From a virus, in IMG/VR virus record IMGVR_UViG_3300006802_000183, positions 1 through 42,488 of that record: DNA of 42,488 nucleotides. One strand, 5' to 3'. Numbering within the stretch: the stretch's first letter is position 1; each line of letters opens with the position of its first letter. The notes beneath the pieces are model-generated. The model did no database searches and was not told where the DNA came from. It worked only from the letters and a program-made list of their open reading frames with translations. This document shows, piece after piece, positions 25,659-34,475 of this stretch. The position numbers and the translations under genes are program-made.

Positions 25659-25685
25659 GATGGTGCAGACAATGCCTGCACCATC
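25659..25685 (-). terminator. Intra-operon terminator between gp32 and uvsX
   Basis: A perfect 10-bp stem (GATGGTGCAG / CTGCACCATC) with a 7-nt loop is followed on the minus strand by TTTTATTATTT. The U-tract is interrupted, so partial read-through into uvsX is expected. It begins 12 nt after the gp32 stop. Confidence 0.8.
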
Positions 25686-25697
25686 AGATTAATTTTT

Positions 25698-26540
25698 TTA
25701 GAAAGGAAGGTCCTCGTCAACTTCCATGTCCGCCTGAGGGTCTTGTGATTTTGAATTAGAACCACCAATAGTAAGTTCAACATCGTCACCATAAACATAT
25801 TTTTTAGCTTCACTATCCCAAACAGGTGTTTCTCCTCTTGAAACCGCCTCCAAATATTCAACTGGTTTTTTTGAATATACATCAGCCCATGTCAACTCAT
25901 CTTCCATCCATTCTTTCATGATTGAAGCATCTTCATGTAGTGGTGATGGGTCGTCATACATAATAGTTTGTGTGATTGTATACTCTTTACCCGCAGGAGT
26001 CTTAGCTTTAGTCAACTCAATAATCAAGTCACGACCTTTTTGTGGGTCAGTAACATCACCCTTTTGTTTCCAAATAGGAATGATTTTATCAAGAATACCT
26101 TCTTGTTTGTAGTTGTCTTTAAATCTCCAAAACTTAACACCATCTTCTTCTCTGTCACGGTCAACAACTTTTACAATGTAAAATTTACGTGAACGATACT
26201 GACGTGCCAATTCCTTATCGGAAGCTTTACCTGTTGAAACGAGTTCTTCATAAACTTCATTTAATGGTGAACGCTCTCCGTCATTTTTTCCTGGGTCATA
26301 CAATTTAACCCACTGACCATTCACTTGAAGCTCGTGGTACCAAACTTCTTTAAATGGTGAAGAACCATCAGGTGTTGGAAGAATACGAACTCTTCTTTGT
26401 CCTGTCTTTTCATTTTTTTGAAGAATAGTAGTAAAATACTTCTTCATTCTTTCGTCTTGCGACATCCCTGTACCACCACCAACTGTTGTGGTGTTTTTCT
26501 CGTACTGTGCGAGAACTGCATCTAAACTCGAATTACTCAT
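25698..26540 (-). CDS. 32: Single-stranded DNA-binding protein, gp32-like, with SSB-type C-terminal tip
   Basis: The 280-residue protein has the gp32 order: a short N-terminal arm (LDAVLAQYEKN), then an OB-like core rich in aromatic and basic residues (RRVRILPTPDG, EVWYHELQVNGQWVKLYDP, YRSRKFYIVKVVDR, KFWRFKDNY), and an acidic tail after residue ~260. T4 gp32 is 301 residues and has a Cys/His zinc site in its core; this protein contains no cysteine at all, so the zinc site is absent. The final residues, DEDLPF, look like the bacterial SSB tip DDDIPF. It is the first gene of the replication operon, with a good promoter ~47 nt upstream of ATG 26540 and a hairpin terminator directly downstream, fitting the high expression needed for coating ssDNA. 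Confidence 0.9.
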   Translation of the reverse strand: MSNSSLDAVLAQYEKNTTTVGGGTGMSQDERMKKYFTTILQKNEKTGQRRVRILPTPDGSSPFKEVWYHELQVNGQWVKLYDPGKNDGERSPLNEVYEELVSTGKASDKELARQYRSRKFYIVKVVDRDREEDGVKFWRFKDNYKQEGILDKIIPIWKQKGDVTDPQKGRDLIIELTKAKTPAGKEYTITQTIMYDDPSPLHEDASIMKEWMEDELTWADVYSKKPVEYLEAVSRGETPVWDSEAKKYVYGDDVELTIGGSNSKSQDPQADMEVDEDLPF

Positions 26541-26586
26541 TTTTTTGTTTTTTTTAATGTTAATTGTTTATCTCTTTTATCTACAT

Positions 26587-26617
26587 CAATTATAATCACT
26601 AGTCTTAATAAGTCAAA
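26587..26617 (-). promoter_or_regulatory. Housekeeping-type promoter of gp32-nrdA operon
   Basis: On the minus strand TTTG (26617-26614) is separated by 19 nt from TATAATTG (26594-26587), which matches the Bacteroidota pattern TTTG-N19-TAnnTTTG except for one base. The same bases also read TTGACT-N16-TATAAT, an E. coli sigma-70 form. The expected start site is near 26580, giving a ~40-nt A-rich leader before ATG 26540. It lies directly after the upstream terminator. Confidence 0.75.
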
Positions 26618-26627
26618 CTATGAAAAC

Positions 26628-26655
26628 AAAAAAAGACCACCGAAGCGGTCTTTTT
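26628..26655 (-). terminator. Rho-independent terminator with UUCG loop before gp32
   Basis: On the minus strand AAAAAGACC-GC-UUCG-GU-GGUCUUUUU forms an 11-bp stem (one G-U pair) capped by a C(UUCG)G tetraloop, followed by further U residues. It lies 22 nt after the stop of the 217-residue gene and just upstream of the gp32 promoter. Confidence 0.9.
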
Positions 26656-26677
26656 GGTAAAAATATTTTTTTAAGTT

Positions 26678-27331
26678 TTAGAACTTATTTTGGTCTTGTT
26701 CAAACTTGTTAAACGTATTTTTGATTTCACTAGGTGAATAATTTTCAACTTCGTCCGTAGTTAAAATATACTCATTTTTTCCTGTTTTTTCAAGTTCGTC
26801 TTGTTTGTCTACAAAAAAATCAGTCAATTTTTGATTGTATGGGTATGAATCTAAACTTCTTAATTGTAATTTCTCTTCAGGAGTTTTTTGTCTATACTTT
26901 TCAATTTTATTTTCAATATCATTAATTTTATTGAAAATTGCATCCATAGCTGAAAGTTTTTCCTCTAAATCTCCAAGTTTTGAAAACATAGTATCCATAA
27001 ATTCTGTTTGTTTGGATTGAATGTCTTTTTGAGATGTAACTAAATCTGTAATATCTATTTCTTCTGTTCCACTATCTTCTGTTGGTTCTGTACTTGTAAC
27101 ATCTGTCTGAATGTCTCCTTCAGTATCGTCAACAACTTCAACATCTGGGTCATTAGCAACATCAACAGGTTCAGGGATAGAATCTACTGCTGTATCTGTT
27201 GTATCTTCAGGAGCCGCTGCGTCTGTAGGTGCTGTAGTGTCAGTTTCAGCAGCGTCAAATTGTTCAGAAATATACCTATTTATTGTATTATATTTCTCAA
27301 TTTCTTTTATAATTTTTTTATCAATACTCAT
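26678..27331 (-). CDS. Acidic coiled-coil protein (217 aa), unknown
   Basis: I do not recognise the family. After a short basic N-terminus (MSIDKKIIKEIEKYNTINRY) comes a low-complexity acidic linker (residues ~25-95) of Asp, Thr, Glu, Pro and Ala, then a probable coiled coil (~97-150: QSKQTEFMDTMFSKLGDLEE, NKINDIENKIEKY) and a charged C-terminal region. No membrane segment or catalytic motif is seen. It follows a 74-residue unknown gene by 12 nt and is ended by a strong terminator, so it belongs to the transcript before the replication operon. It could be a scaffold/core-like or adaptor protein; this is inference from composition alone. Confidence 0.8.
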   Translation of the reverse strand: MSIDKKIIKEIEKYNTINRYISEQFDAAETDTTAPTDAAAPEDTTDTAVDSIPEPVDVANDPDVEVVDDTEGDIQTDVTSTEPTEDSGTEEIDITDLVTSQKDIQSKQTEFMDTMFSKLGDLEEKLSAMDAIFNKINDIENKIEKYRQKTPEEKLQLRSLDSYPYNQKLTDFFVDKQDELEKTGKNEYILTTDEVENYSPSEIKNTFNKFEQDQNKF

Positions 27332-27343
27332 ATTGTTATTTTT

Positions 27344-27568
27344 TTAACCGTTCAATAAGGATTTAACTCCTTGAGGTGTTTCCACTTTTAATGTTCTATT
27401 GATTTTCATGGTATTATCTACTCTTTCAATAAGACCGTCTCTCATTCTAACAGTATAACAATCACCAGTATCTAAATCACATACTTCTTTAAACCCGTTT
27501 CCCGAATCACGTTCAGTAATTCTTGTGTCTTTCATTAAGTAATTGTCTAATAGATTTTTGATATCCAT
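27344..27568 (-). CDS. Small unknown protein (74 aa)
   Basis: The gene starts at ATG 27568, 13 nt after a TATTTAT box, and ends 12 nt before the 217-residue gene, with which it probably forms a two-gene unit. The protein is mixed-charge with two cysteines (EVCDLDTGDCYTVRMRDGL) in a short beta-hairpin-like segment and no membrane helix. I do not recognise it. The promoter-like box and terminator on either side of the pair argue that it is a real gene. Confidence 0.7.
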   Translation of the reverse strand: MDIKNLLDNYLMKDTRITERDSGNGFKEVCDLDTGDCYTVRMRDGLIERVDNTMKINRTLKVETPQGVKSLLNG

Positions 27569-27581
27569 AACTTTTTTATTA

Positions 27582-27588
27582 ATAAATA
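27582..27588 (-). promoter_or_regulatory. TATTTAT box before the 74-residue gene
   Basis: The coding strand reads CGTATATTTATTAATAAAAA, with the box ending 13 nt before ATG 27568, in the 45-nt gap after the giant hub-like gene. It shares spacing and an A-rich follow-on with four other boxes. Confidence 0.45.
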
Positions 27589-27613
27589 TACGAAAAAGTT
27601 AATTTTTCCATAA

Positions 27614-30600
27614 TTAGAGTATTTTAATTGATGCACTAAACATTTTTTCATAAATTTTATCAAATGTTTGTTGTGATATTGTATTGTTTGAAATATTTTC
27701 GTCTGTAGTTGTCTTAATATTATTGGCAGTATTTCCAATTCCATAATTGTTCGCCCACGTTGATAGATAAAGATATGTTAATGCTTTAGCCGTTTTTTCA
27801 TCATTTGTTGTTGATGTCACATCCAACCTAATTAGGTTCTCAATTATAGAAACATAATTAACATATACTTCAATAAAGAAATTAACTGAGTTTTTAAAAT
27901 CTTCAAAAGTAAATATTGGTTTTGATAAATTGTTTTTATTAACACAAACTTGACCTGACGTAAATCCTGTTAAATTAGCCCATAAATCAGTATTTGATGA
28001 GATACCATATAAATTATTATTAACACAATCTAAAGAACCTATACCACTATTGATATATGTTGCACTTCCAAGAGCAAATATTCTAAGATATTCATTATAG
28101 TTGATAATACTATTTAAATAATTTATGACATCATTAACAGGAATTCGTGTATTTATAAAGTCAACAAACTCTAATGATGGGTAGAAAGTAGTATCATTAC
28201 AATTTTCACTTTCGCTCGGGGTTAAAGGATTTGTTGTAACACTATTATTTTCTTGATTTGTACTATTTTCACTTCGTGGTTGTCCCTTCTTTTTTCTATA
28301 CACTTCTTCATATTTCTTTAAGAGACTTTTATTTACACTTGTTACCAATTTATCAATAGATGGGAATGCAAATATTGGTTGTCTTACACCTTCAAATGTT
28401 GTTTCAAAACCATTGATGGTGATATCATGATTCACATTAGTAATAAAGTATGGACCATAAAACATTGGTACGTGTCTTAAATTAAAATACATAGTGGGTT
28501 GAATCATCATATTACCCATAGAACTAACTGAACATGTATAGCTTCTTGTTCTATATATATTGTACAATGATGTTGTTTGTTGAGCAACTTTATCCCCAGC
28601 AGCTTGGTTAGCCATATCACTTAACACTTGGAATGTTTCCGAAGTATTTTTGTACTGGTTTTGGTCTAAAGAAATTGATTTGAATATATTCTGATTTCTA
28701 ATACCAAAATCTAAATTAAATCCTACCACTTTATTTGATTTACTCCAATCTGTTTTATTAGATTGGTTTTCGAGTAATGGATTGTTACTACCTCTTCTTA
28801 AATCAAATATATCATTTTTAAATCTAGAGGTCTTATTTTCTTTCATATCTAAATGCTCCGATGGTTTACCAACATACATACAAAGGAATTTTGGTTTAGA
28901 ATCTTGATAATCTACAGATAAAAATGTACCAAAAGCTGAATTAGCAATGTCAGGGTTAAATGTTGGCGTTCCATTTTTAGACGTATCCTGTATTCCATAA
29001 AAATTTATGTATGAGGGTAGAGCCATAAAAATAAAATTATTTTGTGAAAGAATATACCCAATTAAACTCATAAGAGAAAAACTTGAGACTTTACCTTTTA
29101 AATATGATTTTAATGAAATAATATCTATCATAAAACTATCACCAATATCTCTATTTGCCCTATCTAAAAATAAAAAGTCTTCAAATAATGTTCTTGTTTT
29201 AAAATTACCACCCGCTATCCATTTGTCATTTAAATTTTTTAATGTTGTATAAACTTCAAGTTTTGGTTGTTCCCCATCAATTACACTTAAAGTAGAATTA
29301 GATTCAGATATGGTATATGTTGGTAACTTAACTCTTAATTGTAAAAGTGTTCCATTTAATATATTTTCTCTAAAACTTTGTTGTGCATTTAACAAATTTT
29401 GAATGGTGGTTTTAAATTGTGATGAGCTTACAGTTGTTGTTGAATCAACGTTTTGAGTCGCATAAATTTTAATTATTTGTGATAAACTTTTTATATTTTC
29501 TACCGTAAATTCAATATTATTTTCAATAAAGAAATCTGTTATAAATGAACCATTATTTGTGTATGTAAATCCACTAAGGGTTGAAAATCCAACATATGTT
29601 TGTAATGCCTTCCACTCATCCGGAAATGCTTGTTGACTTACAGAAAGTGGTGTTAATTCTGAATCTCCAGGTAATGTACCCGGAATGTAATTACCAAAAA
29701 TAATTGGTTCTTTTGTTATTGTTCCCGCAAACGAACCAAAAATTCTTCTATTATATTTTGAAGGGTTTCCAAGCTTTAAAACTATATCATAATTTAAAAA
29801 GTCTTTAATTGAAGAAACTACACTATTCATTTGTAAAGACGCTAACTTAAAGCTGTCTTTTTCTGGATTGTTTGTTTTTGTAAAATCACCACTAATACAC
29901 AGTATATCAGACATTAGATATTGTATATTTCTATATCTTCTATTGGTTGCATTTACTAAATTAAAAAAAGTACTATTACTTGACTCACCATCCATCAAGT
30001 TAATACCATCATTAGAATTTTTACAGAAATTTAAAAATTCAGTTTCAAAGATATCCAAAGTCTCTTTATCGAAGATTGAGAATATTTCTTCAATATTTGA
30101 ATATTGATTATCACTTTCTAAACTAAATGAGTTTTGTTTACTGTCACCTGTGTATATTTGTTTTAAATATTCATTATATTCAGGTTTTCTTATTAAATTG
30201 TTATTGTAGTAACCATAGTTTGGTGACAACCATAAAGACCTAACCGAACCGTTATAAATTGATGTATTACCTGTAAACTCTTGTGTCATATTGTTTAACG
30301 AGTTAGTACATTCAAACTTACTTTGATTAAATGGTAAAAATCCACAAGATGGATACATGAGAATTTTTTTATCTTCTATTGTGGTATTTTGAATATCAGG
30401 ATTGGATTGTAAATCCATATACTGAAAATAGTTATTTAAATAAAAACTCCTAAGAGGGTTATTACTGTCAAATCCAAAACCAAAATTTATTTGTGATGAA
30501 TTTAATTTTCCAATATATAAATTTTTACTACTTGCGGTAGTTAAATCAATGTTAGATAGGTTTGGAAAAAGTTCCTGACCTGTAAAGAAATTATACGTAT

Positions 30601-33600
30601 CATTTATTATTTTTGGGTATATACCAACATTCATTGTTGATTGTTGAATAATCAATGGATTTACATACGTTTGATTTATTTGTTGTACTACAGAAGACGT
30701 TCCACCCGTGTAATTAATATAATCATAAGTTTTTGTTGATAAACCATTTACAGGGTCATATCCATCCGCATAATCATAATCTTTCCACACATTATCCAAT
30801 ATATCTACACCTGTTTCAATATAGGTCTTATATCTGTGCCATATTGAACCGTATTTAATTATCCACGCATATGGTACTTTATGTACCGCAGAAAATTTAT
30901 TCATTACCGACCACACATAATCCAACTCTGTTTCAACATCATCATCATTAAATGATTTAAATTTTTCTCTAAGAGTTGCTAATGGTAACGAATTAATTAA
31001 AAGATATCCTAAAGATTTTGCAGGTACATTAGCACTATAATTAGTAACAGCCTCACTAATTGCATTTGCAAAATATGGAGTATTAAGTAATGATGTTGTT
31101 TGAACTTCAGTAATACCTGAAGTACCATATTCATTTCCATAATTTACAAAAGATTCAGTAATCCAAAGATTTTCATAATTTTTATCATTATAGAATTTTT
31201 TAGCACCTTCTCTAGTTATTTGACTTAAGCCAACCGTTGTTGAGCCACCCTCCGCAAAATTATTAAAATTAAGAATATTTTGTGTAGACCCTTCACCAGT
31301 ATTACCCCTCCAATATGTTGAAGTAAATAGTGTTTTGTCATATACATTATCATTTCTTTCAAATGAAGCTATTGTTTTTTTCTCCTCATTAAAAACTAAT
31401 GTTTTTGTCGTATTATTTGAGTCAAACACACTATTAATTGTTTTTCCATTGGCTAAGTTTGTTCTTTCCCATTCTAAGCTAACAAAAGGATATGTATCAA
31501 AAGTTGTGAATTCATTAGATGTAGTTTTTGATAAATAACTTTTGATACTTTCTGTTGATGATGAACCATTAGTAACTTCTGGTGAATCTTCAAAAACAGT
31601 TATATCGTATATTTTTACGGGACTACTTGTTAAATCTATAATACTTGGTGTTACAAAATTTCCTTTTGAGAACTCAATCCAATCATCTGATTGTCCTCTA
31701 TCAGATTGTTGTTCAATATTTCTTAAAAACGTTTGATATGTAAATGCCGTATTTTTTAATACGTTATTTAATGATGGACTATCTTTAACCGACTCAAATA
31801 CATTATGAAATTCAAAATCACTAATTAACTCATATACCGAATCTAAATTACTTGATGGTCTAAATAATTTTGTATAATCCGAAGCAAGCATAGCTCGTTC
31901 AAACATTTCATATAAGAAATTAGTTTCTGTTTTGTCTTGATAGGGTTGTATTTTATTTGGAAATTCAATAGCACTTACTCCAATAAATTCTGTTTCAATT
32001 GCAGGATTTGACAATCCTCTTGGGTTTTCTGGAATGTCTTTTTGAACTGACCCTTTAAGATATTCTTCAACAAATTGTATTTCAGGCCAAACATCATATA
32101 AATATCCTTTTGTCTTTGACATGGATTTTGGGTCTCCTGGATATTTTACAACATAACTAGAATTACCATCTTTATCCAATTCAGTTTCAAAATATTGTGG
32201 CCACGGATAAACAATATTATCTTCAGTTAATTTACCATCAACAGTTACTTTTTGTACAGAATCTTTTGTGTCTGTACCAAAATTTTTATCAGGGTCAATT
32301 ATGGATGTTAATCTTATTGGATTTGTTCTTTGGTCGTATGCCGCTTTATGAGTATTATCCATCAATCTTAAGAACGCATCTGCATTTGCACATATAACAC
32401 CCAAAGTATTTCTAATTGTAGGATTAAACCCTAATCCACCTTCGGCCGCTGGTCTAGTTATTTTTTTTGCTAATGTCTTTGATATTGAAGTTTCAATATT
32501 TTGTTCTTCTCTATTGAATTGTCTTTCCATAACATCAAGTGACCACAAGAATGTATTGATTGGGAAATTTGAATCGTCAAAAGTGTCACCAAAAACATAA
32601 TAAGGTTGATTTTCATTAACTAAGTTACCATTAATAAGGACCTGCACTTGTAAAAGTAATTCAGTTTTTAAATTGGCAGTAAATGTTATTAATTCTTCTT
32701 CACTTGGTTGTCTATTTTTTCTAATAATAAAAGTTTTTTCATAATCAATTTTATTCTCATCGATTGTTTTTTTGATTTTGTCTTTATTTACTATAAAATT
32801 AATTTGACTATTAACCGTTTCTAATCTGCCCGTATCAAAATTTTCAAGAGTATAACTTCCATTAGTACCAAAAGTTTTATTTTTATTTAAAATTTCTTGA
32901 TATTTTTTAATAATTTCTTCTAATTTTGTGTTAGCCTTTTGTGTTTTTTCACTACTTTCTCGAATATCTTTTTTAAGTGGATAATAAATATATCCGCTAC
33001 CTTTAGTTTTTGATTCAACAATTGGGAGGGACCCATCGATATAATCATTATAAAAAGCACCTGTTGTACTTGAAAATATTTCTTTTCTAAATAATCCAAG
33101 TTGTTCTCTATATTCTTTAATGTCATTTAGAACTTCAAGTTCTTGAGGTCCAAATTGTTCATTTATATATCTTTCTAACGATTCAAGTCTATATAAAAAT
33201 TCACTAAGTGTTAATTCTTCAAAATTTTTAGCTAATAAACCTTTAGCTTTATATTGACTATATACTTCACTTAAAATCTGTCTTCCTTTTGTTGTATTTT
33301 GTACACTAACTGCAGTTGTAGATGAAACGTTTGCTGACTGTGCTTCTTGTTGTTGTGCACTAGTGGCTGTACTGTCCTCACTTTTAGTTATTTGTTTTGT
33401 ATACATTCGAGGACCAGTAAACAAATGTTGTACAACTATATCTTCTAAAATTGCAGATGTTCTTCCAATAAATTCAGTTGTAATTTTATAGTTGCCGTCG
33501 CTTGGGTCAAATCTTGCATTAAATTTTTTTAACATTAACTCATACCTAACAGCCTTACCATAATAACCTTTTACTGTCAAATAAAATATTGGATATGGTA

Positions 33601-34168
33601 ATTGAAAAAATGCAGAATATGGTGATAAATCTCCTTGCTCAAAGAGTGTTCTACCTTGAACGTCAACCATTTCAATGGTAACTTGTGGTATATATGCCGG
33701 GTTGTTTTGTATTTTAATATTTACAATACCAAGTCCTTGTGTGTCTTGAACATTAATACTTCTTCTTACTAATTTTTGATTTGGTTGTTGTCCAACCAAA
33801 TATTCTTGTATTTGATTTATACCTTTACCTTCGGTCGAACCTTTTCCCGTTTGTTGGTCTGACCAACTCGTATCCAATGCTAATTTACCTCTTGGATTTA
33901 AAAAATTAATTTCTTGTAGTCCGGGTTCTCCTAATGATGCAACTGATGTGTTTATAACAGAATCATCTAAATCACTTCCGACAGCAAGTTTGGTTCTTGG
34001 TAAAACTTTGGCTTCTAAATTAGCATAAAAAATTAAATTTTCATGTTCAACTAATCTTTCTTCAACTTCACCATTAGGCAAAACAACTTTGTTTGGGTCA
34101 ACCAAAATAATATTCTCATAGTCATTTTCAACATAAATGTTTTTCGATTGTCTGTTATTACCTGCCAT
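27614..34168 (-). CDS. Giant baseplate hub-like protein (2184 aa)
   Basis: This is the largest gene in the window. The N-terminal ~250 residues have a beta-rich tail-tube/hub-like region (PQVTIEMVDVQGRTLFEQGD ... YPIFYLTVKGYYGKAVRYEL ... NYKITTEFIGRT). Near the C-terminus (about 1875-1932) a motif resembling the last hub domain of gp27/gpD-type proteins appears: SSMGNMMIQPTMYF then FYGPYFITNVNHDI and GFETTFEGVRQPI, that is 'G-x-P...PG...G-x-Y-x-V-x-x-V-x-H-x-I'. Between them lie some 1600 residues, Asn/Ser/Thr-rich, with helical stretches near 300-480. T4 gp27 is 391 residues, so this would be a hub with very large insertions. No lysozyme domain (as in gp5) is recognised. It overlaps the LysM-like gene by 11 nt, placing it at the tube/hub junction. 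The hub call is inference. Confidence 0.6.
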   Translation of the reverse strand: MAGNNRQSKNIYVENDYENIILVDPNKVVLPNGEVEERLVEHENLIFYANLEAKVLPRTKLAVGSDLDDSVINTSVASLGEPGLQEINFLNPRGKLALDTSWSDQQTGKGSTEGKGINQIQEYLVGQQPNQKLVRRSINVQDTQGLGIVNIKIQNNPAYIPQVTIEMVDVQGRTLFEQGDLSPYSAFFQLPYPIFYLTVKGYYGKAVRYELMLKKFNARFDPSDGNYKITTEFIGRTSAILEDIVVQHLFTGPRMYTKQITKSEDSTATSAQQQEAQSANVSSTTAVSVQNTTKGRQILSEVYSQYKAKGLLAKNFEELTLSEFLYRLESLERYINEQFGPQELEVLNDIKEYREQLGLFRKEIFSSTTGAFYNDYIDGSLPIVESKTKGSGYIYYPLKKDIRESSEKTQKANTKLEEIIKKYQEILNKNKTFGTNGSYTLENFDTGRLETVNSQINFIVNKDKIKKTIDENKIDYEKTFIIRKNRQPSEEELITFTANLKTELLLQVQVLINGNLVNENQPYYVFGDTFDDSNFPINTFLWSLDVMERQFNREEQNIETSISKTLAKKITRPAAEGGLGFNPTIRNTLGVICANADAFLRLMDNTHKAAYDQRTNPIRLTSIIDPDKNFGTDTKDSVQKVTVDGKLTEDNIVYPWPQYFETELDKDGNSSYVVKYPGDPKSMSKTKGYLYDVWPEIQFVEEYLKGSVQKDIPENPRGLSNPAIETEFIGVSAIEFPNKIQPYQDKTETNFLYEMFERAMLASDYTKLFRPSSNLDSVYELISDFEFHNVFESVKDSPSLNNVLKNTAFTYQTFLRNIEQQSDRGQSDDWIEFSKGNFVTPSIIDLTSSPVKIYDITVFEDSPEVTNGSSSTESIKSYLSKTTSNEFTTFDTYPFVSLEWERTNLANGKTINSVFDSNNTTKTLVFNEEKKTIASFERNDNVYDKTLFTSTYWRGNTGEGSTQNILNFNNFAEGGSTTVGLSQITREGAKKFYNDKNYENLWITESFVNYGNEYGTSGITEVQTTSLLNTPYFANAISEAVTNYSANVPAKSLGYLLINSLPLATLREKFKSFNDDDVETELDYVWSVMNKFSAVHKVPYAWIIKYGSIWHRYKTYIETGVDILDNVWKDYDYADGYDPVNGLSTKTYDYINYTGGTSSVVQQINQTYVNPLIIQQSTMNVGIYPKIINDTYNFFTGQELFPNLSNIDLTTASSKNLYIGKLNSSQINFGFGFDSNNPLRSFYLNNYFQYMDLQSNPDIQNTTIEDKKILMYPSCGFLPFNQSKFECTNSLNNMTQEFTGNTSIYNGSVRSLWLSPNYGYYNNNLIRKPEYNEYLKQIYTGDSKQNSFSLESDNQYSNIEEIFSIFDKETLDIFETEFLNFCKNSNDGINLMDGESSNSTFFNLVNATNRRYRNIQYLMSDILCISGDFTKTNNPEKDSFKLASLQMNSVVSSIKDFLNYDIVLKLGNPSKYNRRIFGSFAGTITKEPIIFGNYIPGTLPGDSELTPLSVSQQAFPDEWKALQTYVGFSTLSGFTYTNNGSFITDFFIENNIEFTVENIKSLSQIIKIYATQNVDSTTTVSSSQFKTTIQNLLNAQQSFRENILNGTLLQLRVKLPTYTISESNSTLSVIDGEQPKLEVYTTLKNLNDKWIAGGNFKTRTLFEDFLFLDRANRDIGDSFMIDIISLKSYLKGKVSSFSLMSLIGYILSQNNFIFMALPSYINFYGIQDTSKNGTPTFNPDIANSAFGTFLSVDYQDSKPKFLCMYVGKPSEHLDMKENKTSRFKNDIFDLRRGSNNPLLENQSNKTDWSKSNKVVGFNLDFGIRNQNIFKSISLDQNQYKNTSETFQVLSDMANQAAGDKVAQQTTSLYNIYRTRSYTCSVSSMGNMMIQPTMYFNLRHVPMFYGPYFITNVNHDITINGFETTFEGVRQPIFAFPSIDKLVTSVNKSLLKKYEEVYRKKKGQPRSENSTNQENNSVTTNPLTPSESENCNDTTFYPSLEFVDFINTRIPVNDVINYLNSIINYNEYLRIFALGSATYINSGIGSLDCVNNNLYGISSNTDLWANLTGFTSGQVCVNKNNLSKPIFTFEDFKNSVNFFIEVYVNYVSIIENLIRLDVTSTTNDEKTAKALTYLYLSTWANNYGIGNTANNIKTTTDENISNNTISQQTFDKIYEKMFSASIKIL

Positions 34169-34475
34169 AATATAAGAAATGATTATCTAATGCCGTTTTA
34201 TAGTCTTGTAAAGAAGTTATTAACGGATATGGAATAATCAAGGTTGTTGAGTCAGGTATGTTTGTTTCTAATCCACCAAAATTTGGATTGGCAACCATAA
34301 TTAACCATCCAAAATATGGAGTAGAATAAATTTCTTGTGAGATTTTATCTAATCTACTTTTACCAACTCGATAAATATATTTTTTATCCGTTGGTTTAGA
34401 CGGTATTCTAACATATGGAACAACAGTTTGTTCTCCGTTAATTAAAAAATCTTTATATCTATTATAATACTGCAT
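34158..34475 (-). CDS. LysM-like baseplate protein, gp53/gpX type (105 aa)
   Basis: The core resembles a LysM fold used in contractile-tail baseplates: YRVGKSRLDKISQEIYSTPY, then WLIMVANPN, then IPDSTTLIIPYP, corresponding to 'V-x-x-G-D-T-L-x-x-I-A-x-x-Y-G...W-x-x-I-x-x-A-N...I-x-x-G-x-x-L-x-I-P'. T4 gp53 (196 aa) and P2 gpX (67 aa) contain such folds and link wedge or tube pieces. It is TAATG-coupled to the 1668-residue gene upstream and overlaps the hub-like gene by 11 nt. Assignment to gp53 rather than another LysM component is tentative. Confidence 0.75.
   Translation of the reverse strand: MQYYNRYKDFLINGEQTVVPYVRIPSKPTDKKYIYRVGKSRLDKISQEIYSTPYFGWLIMVANPNFGGLETNIPDSTTLIIPYPLITSLQDYKTALDNHFLYYGR

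Noticed and set aside
27111-27347. Plus-strand 78-codon frame opposite the acidic protein
   Set aside because: Antisense of the Asp/Thr/Glu/Pro low-complexity linker; Ser/Val/Ala-rich translation with no neighbours on that strand.
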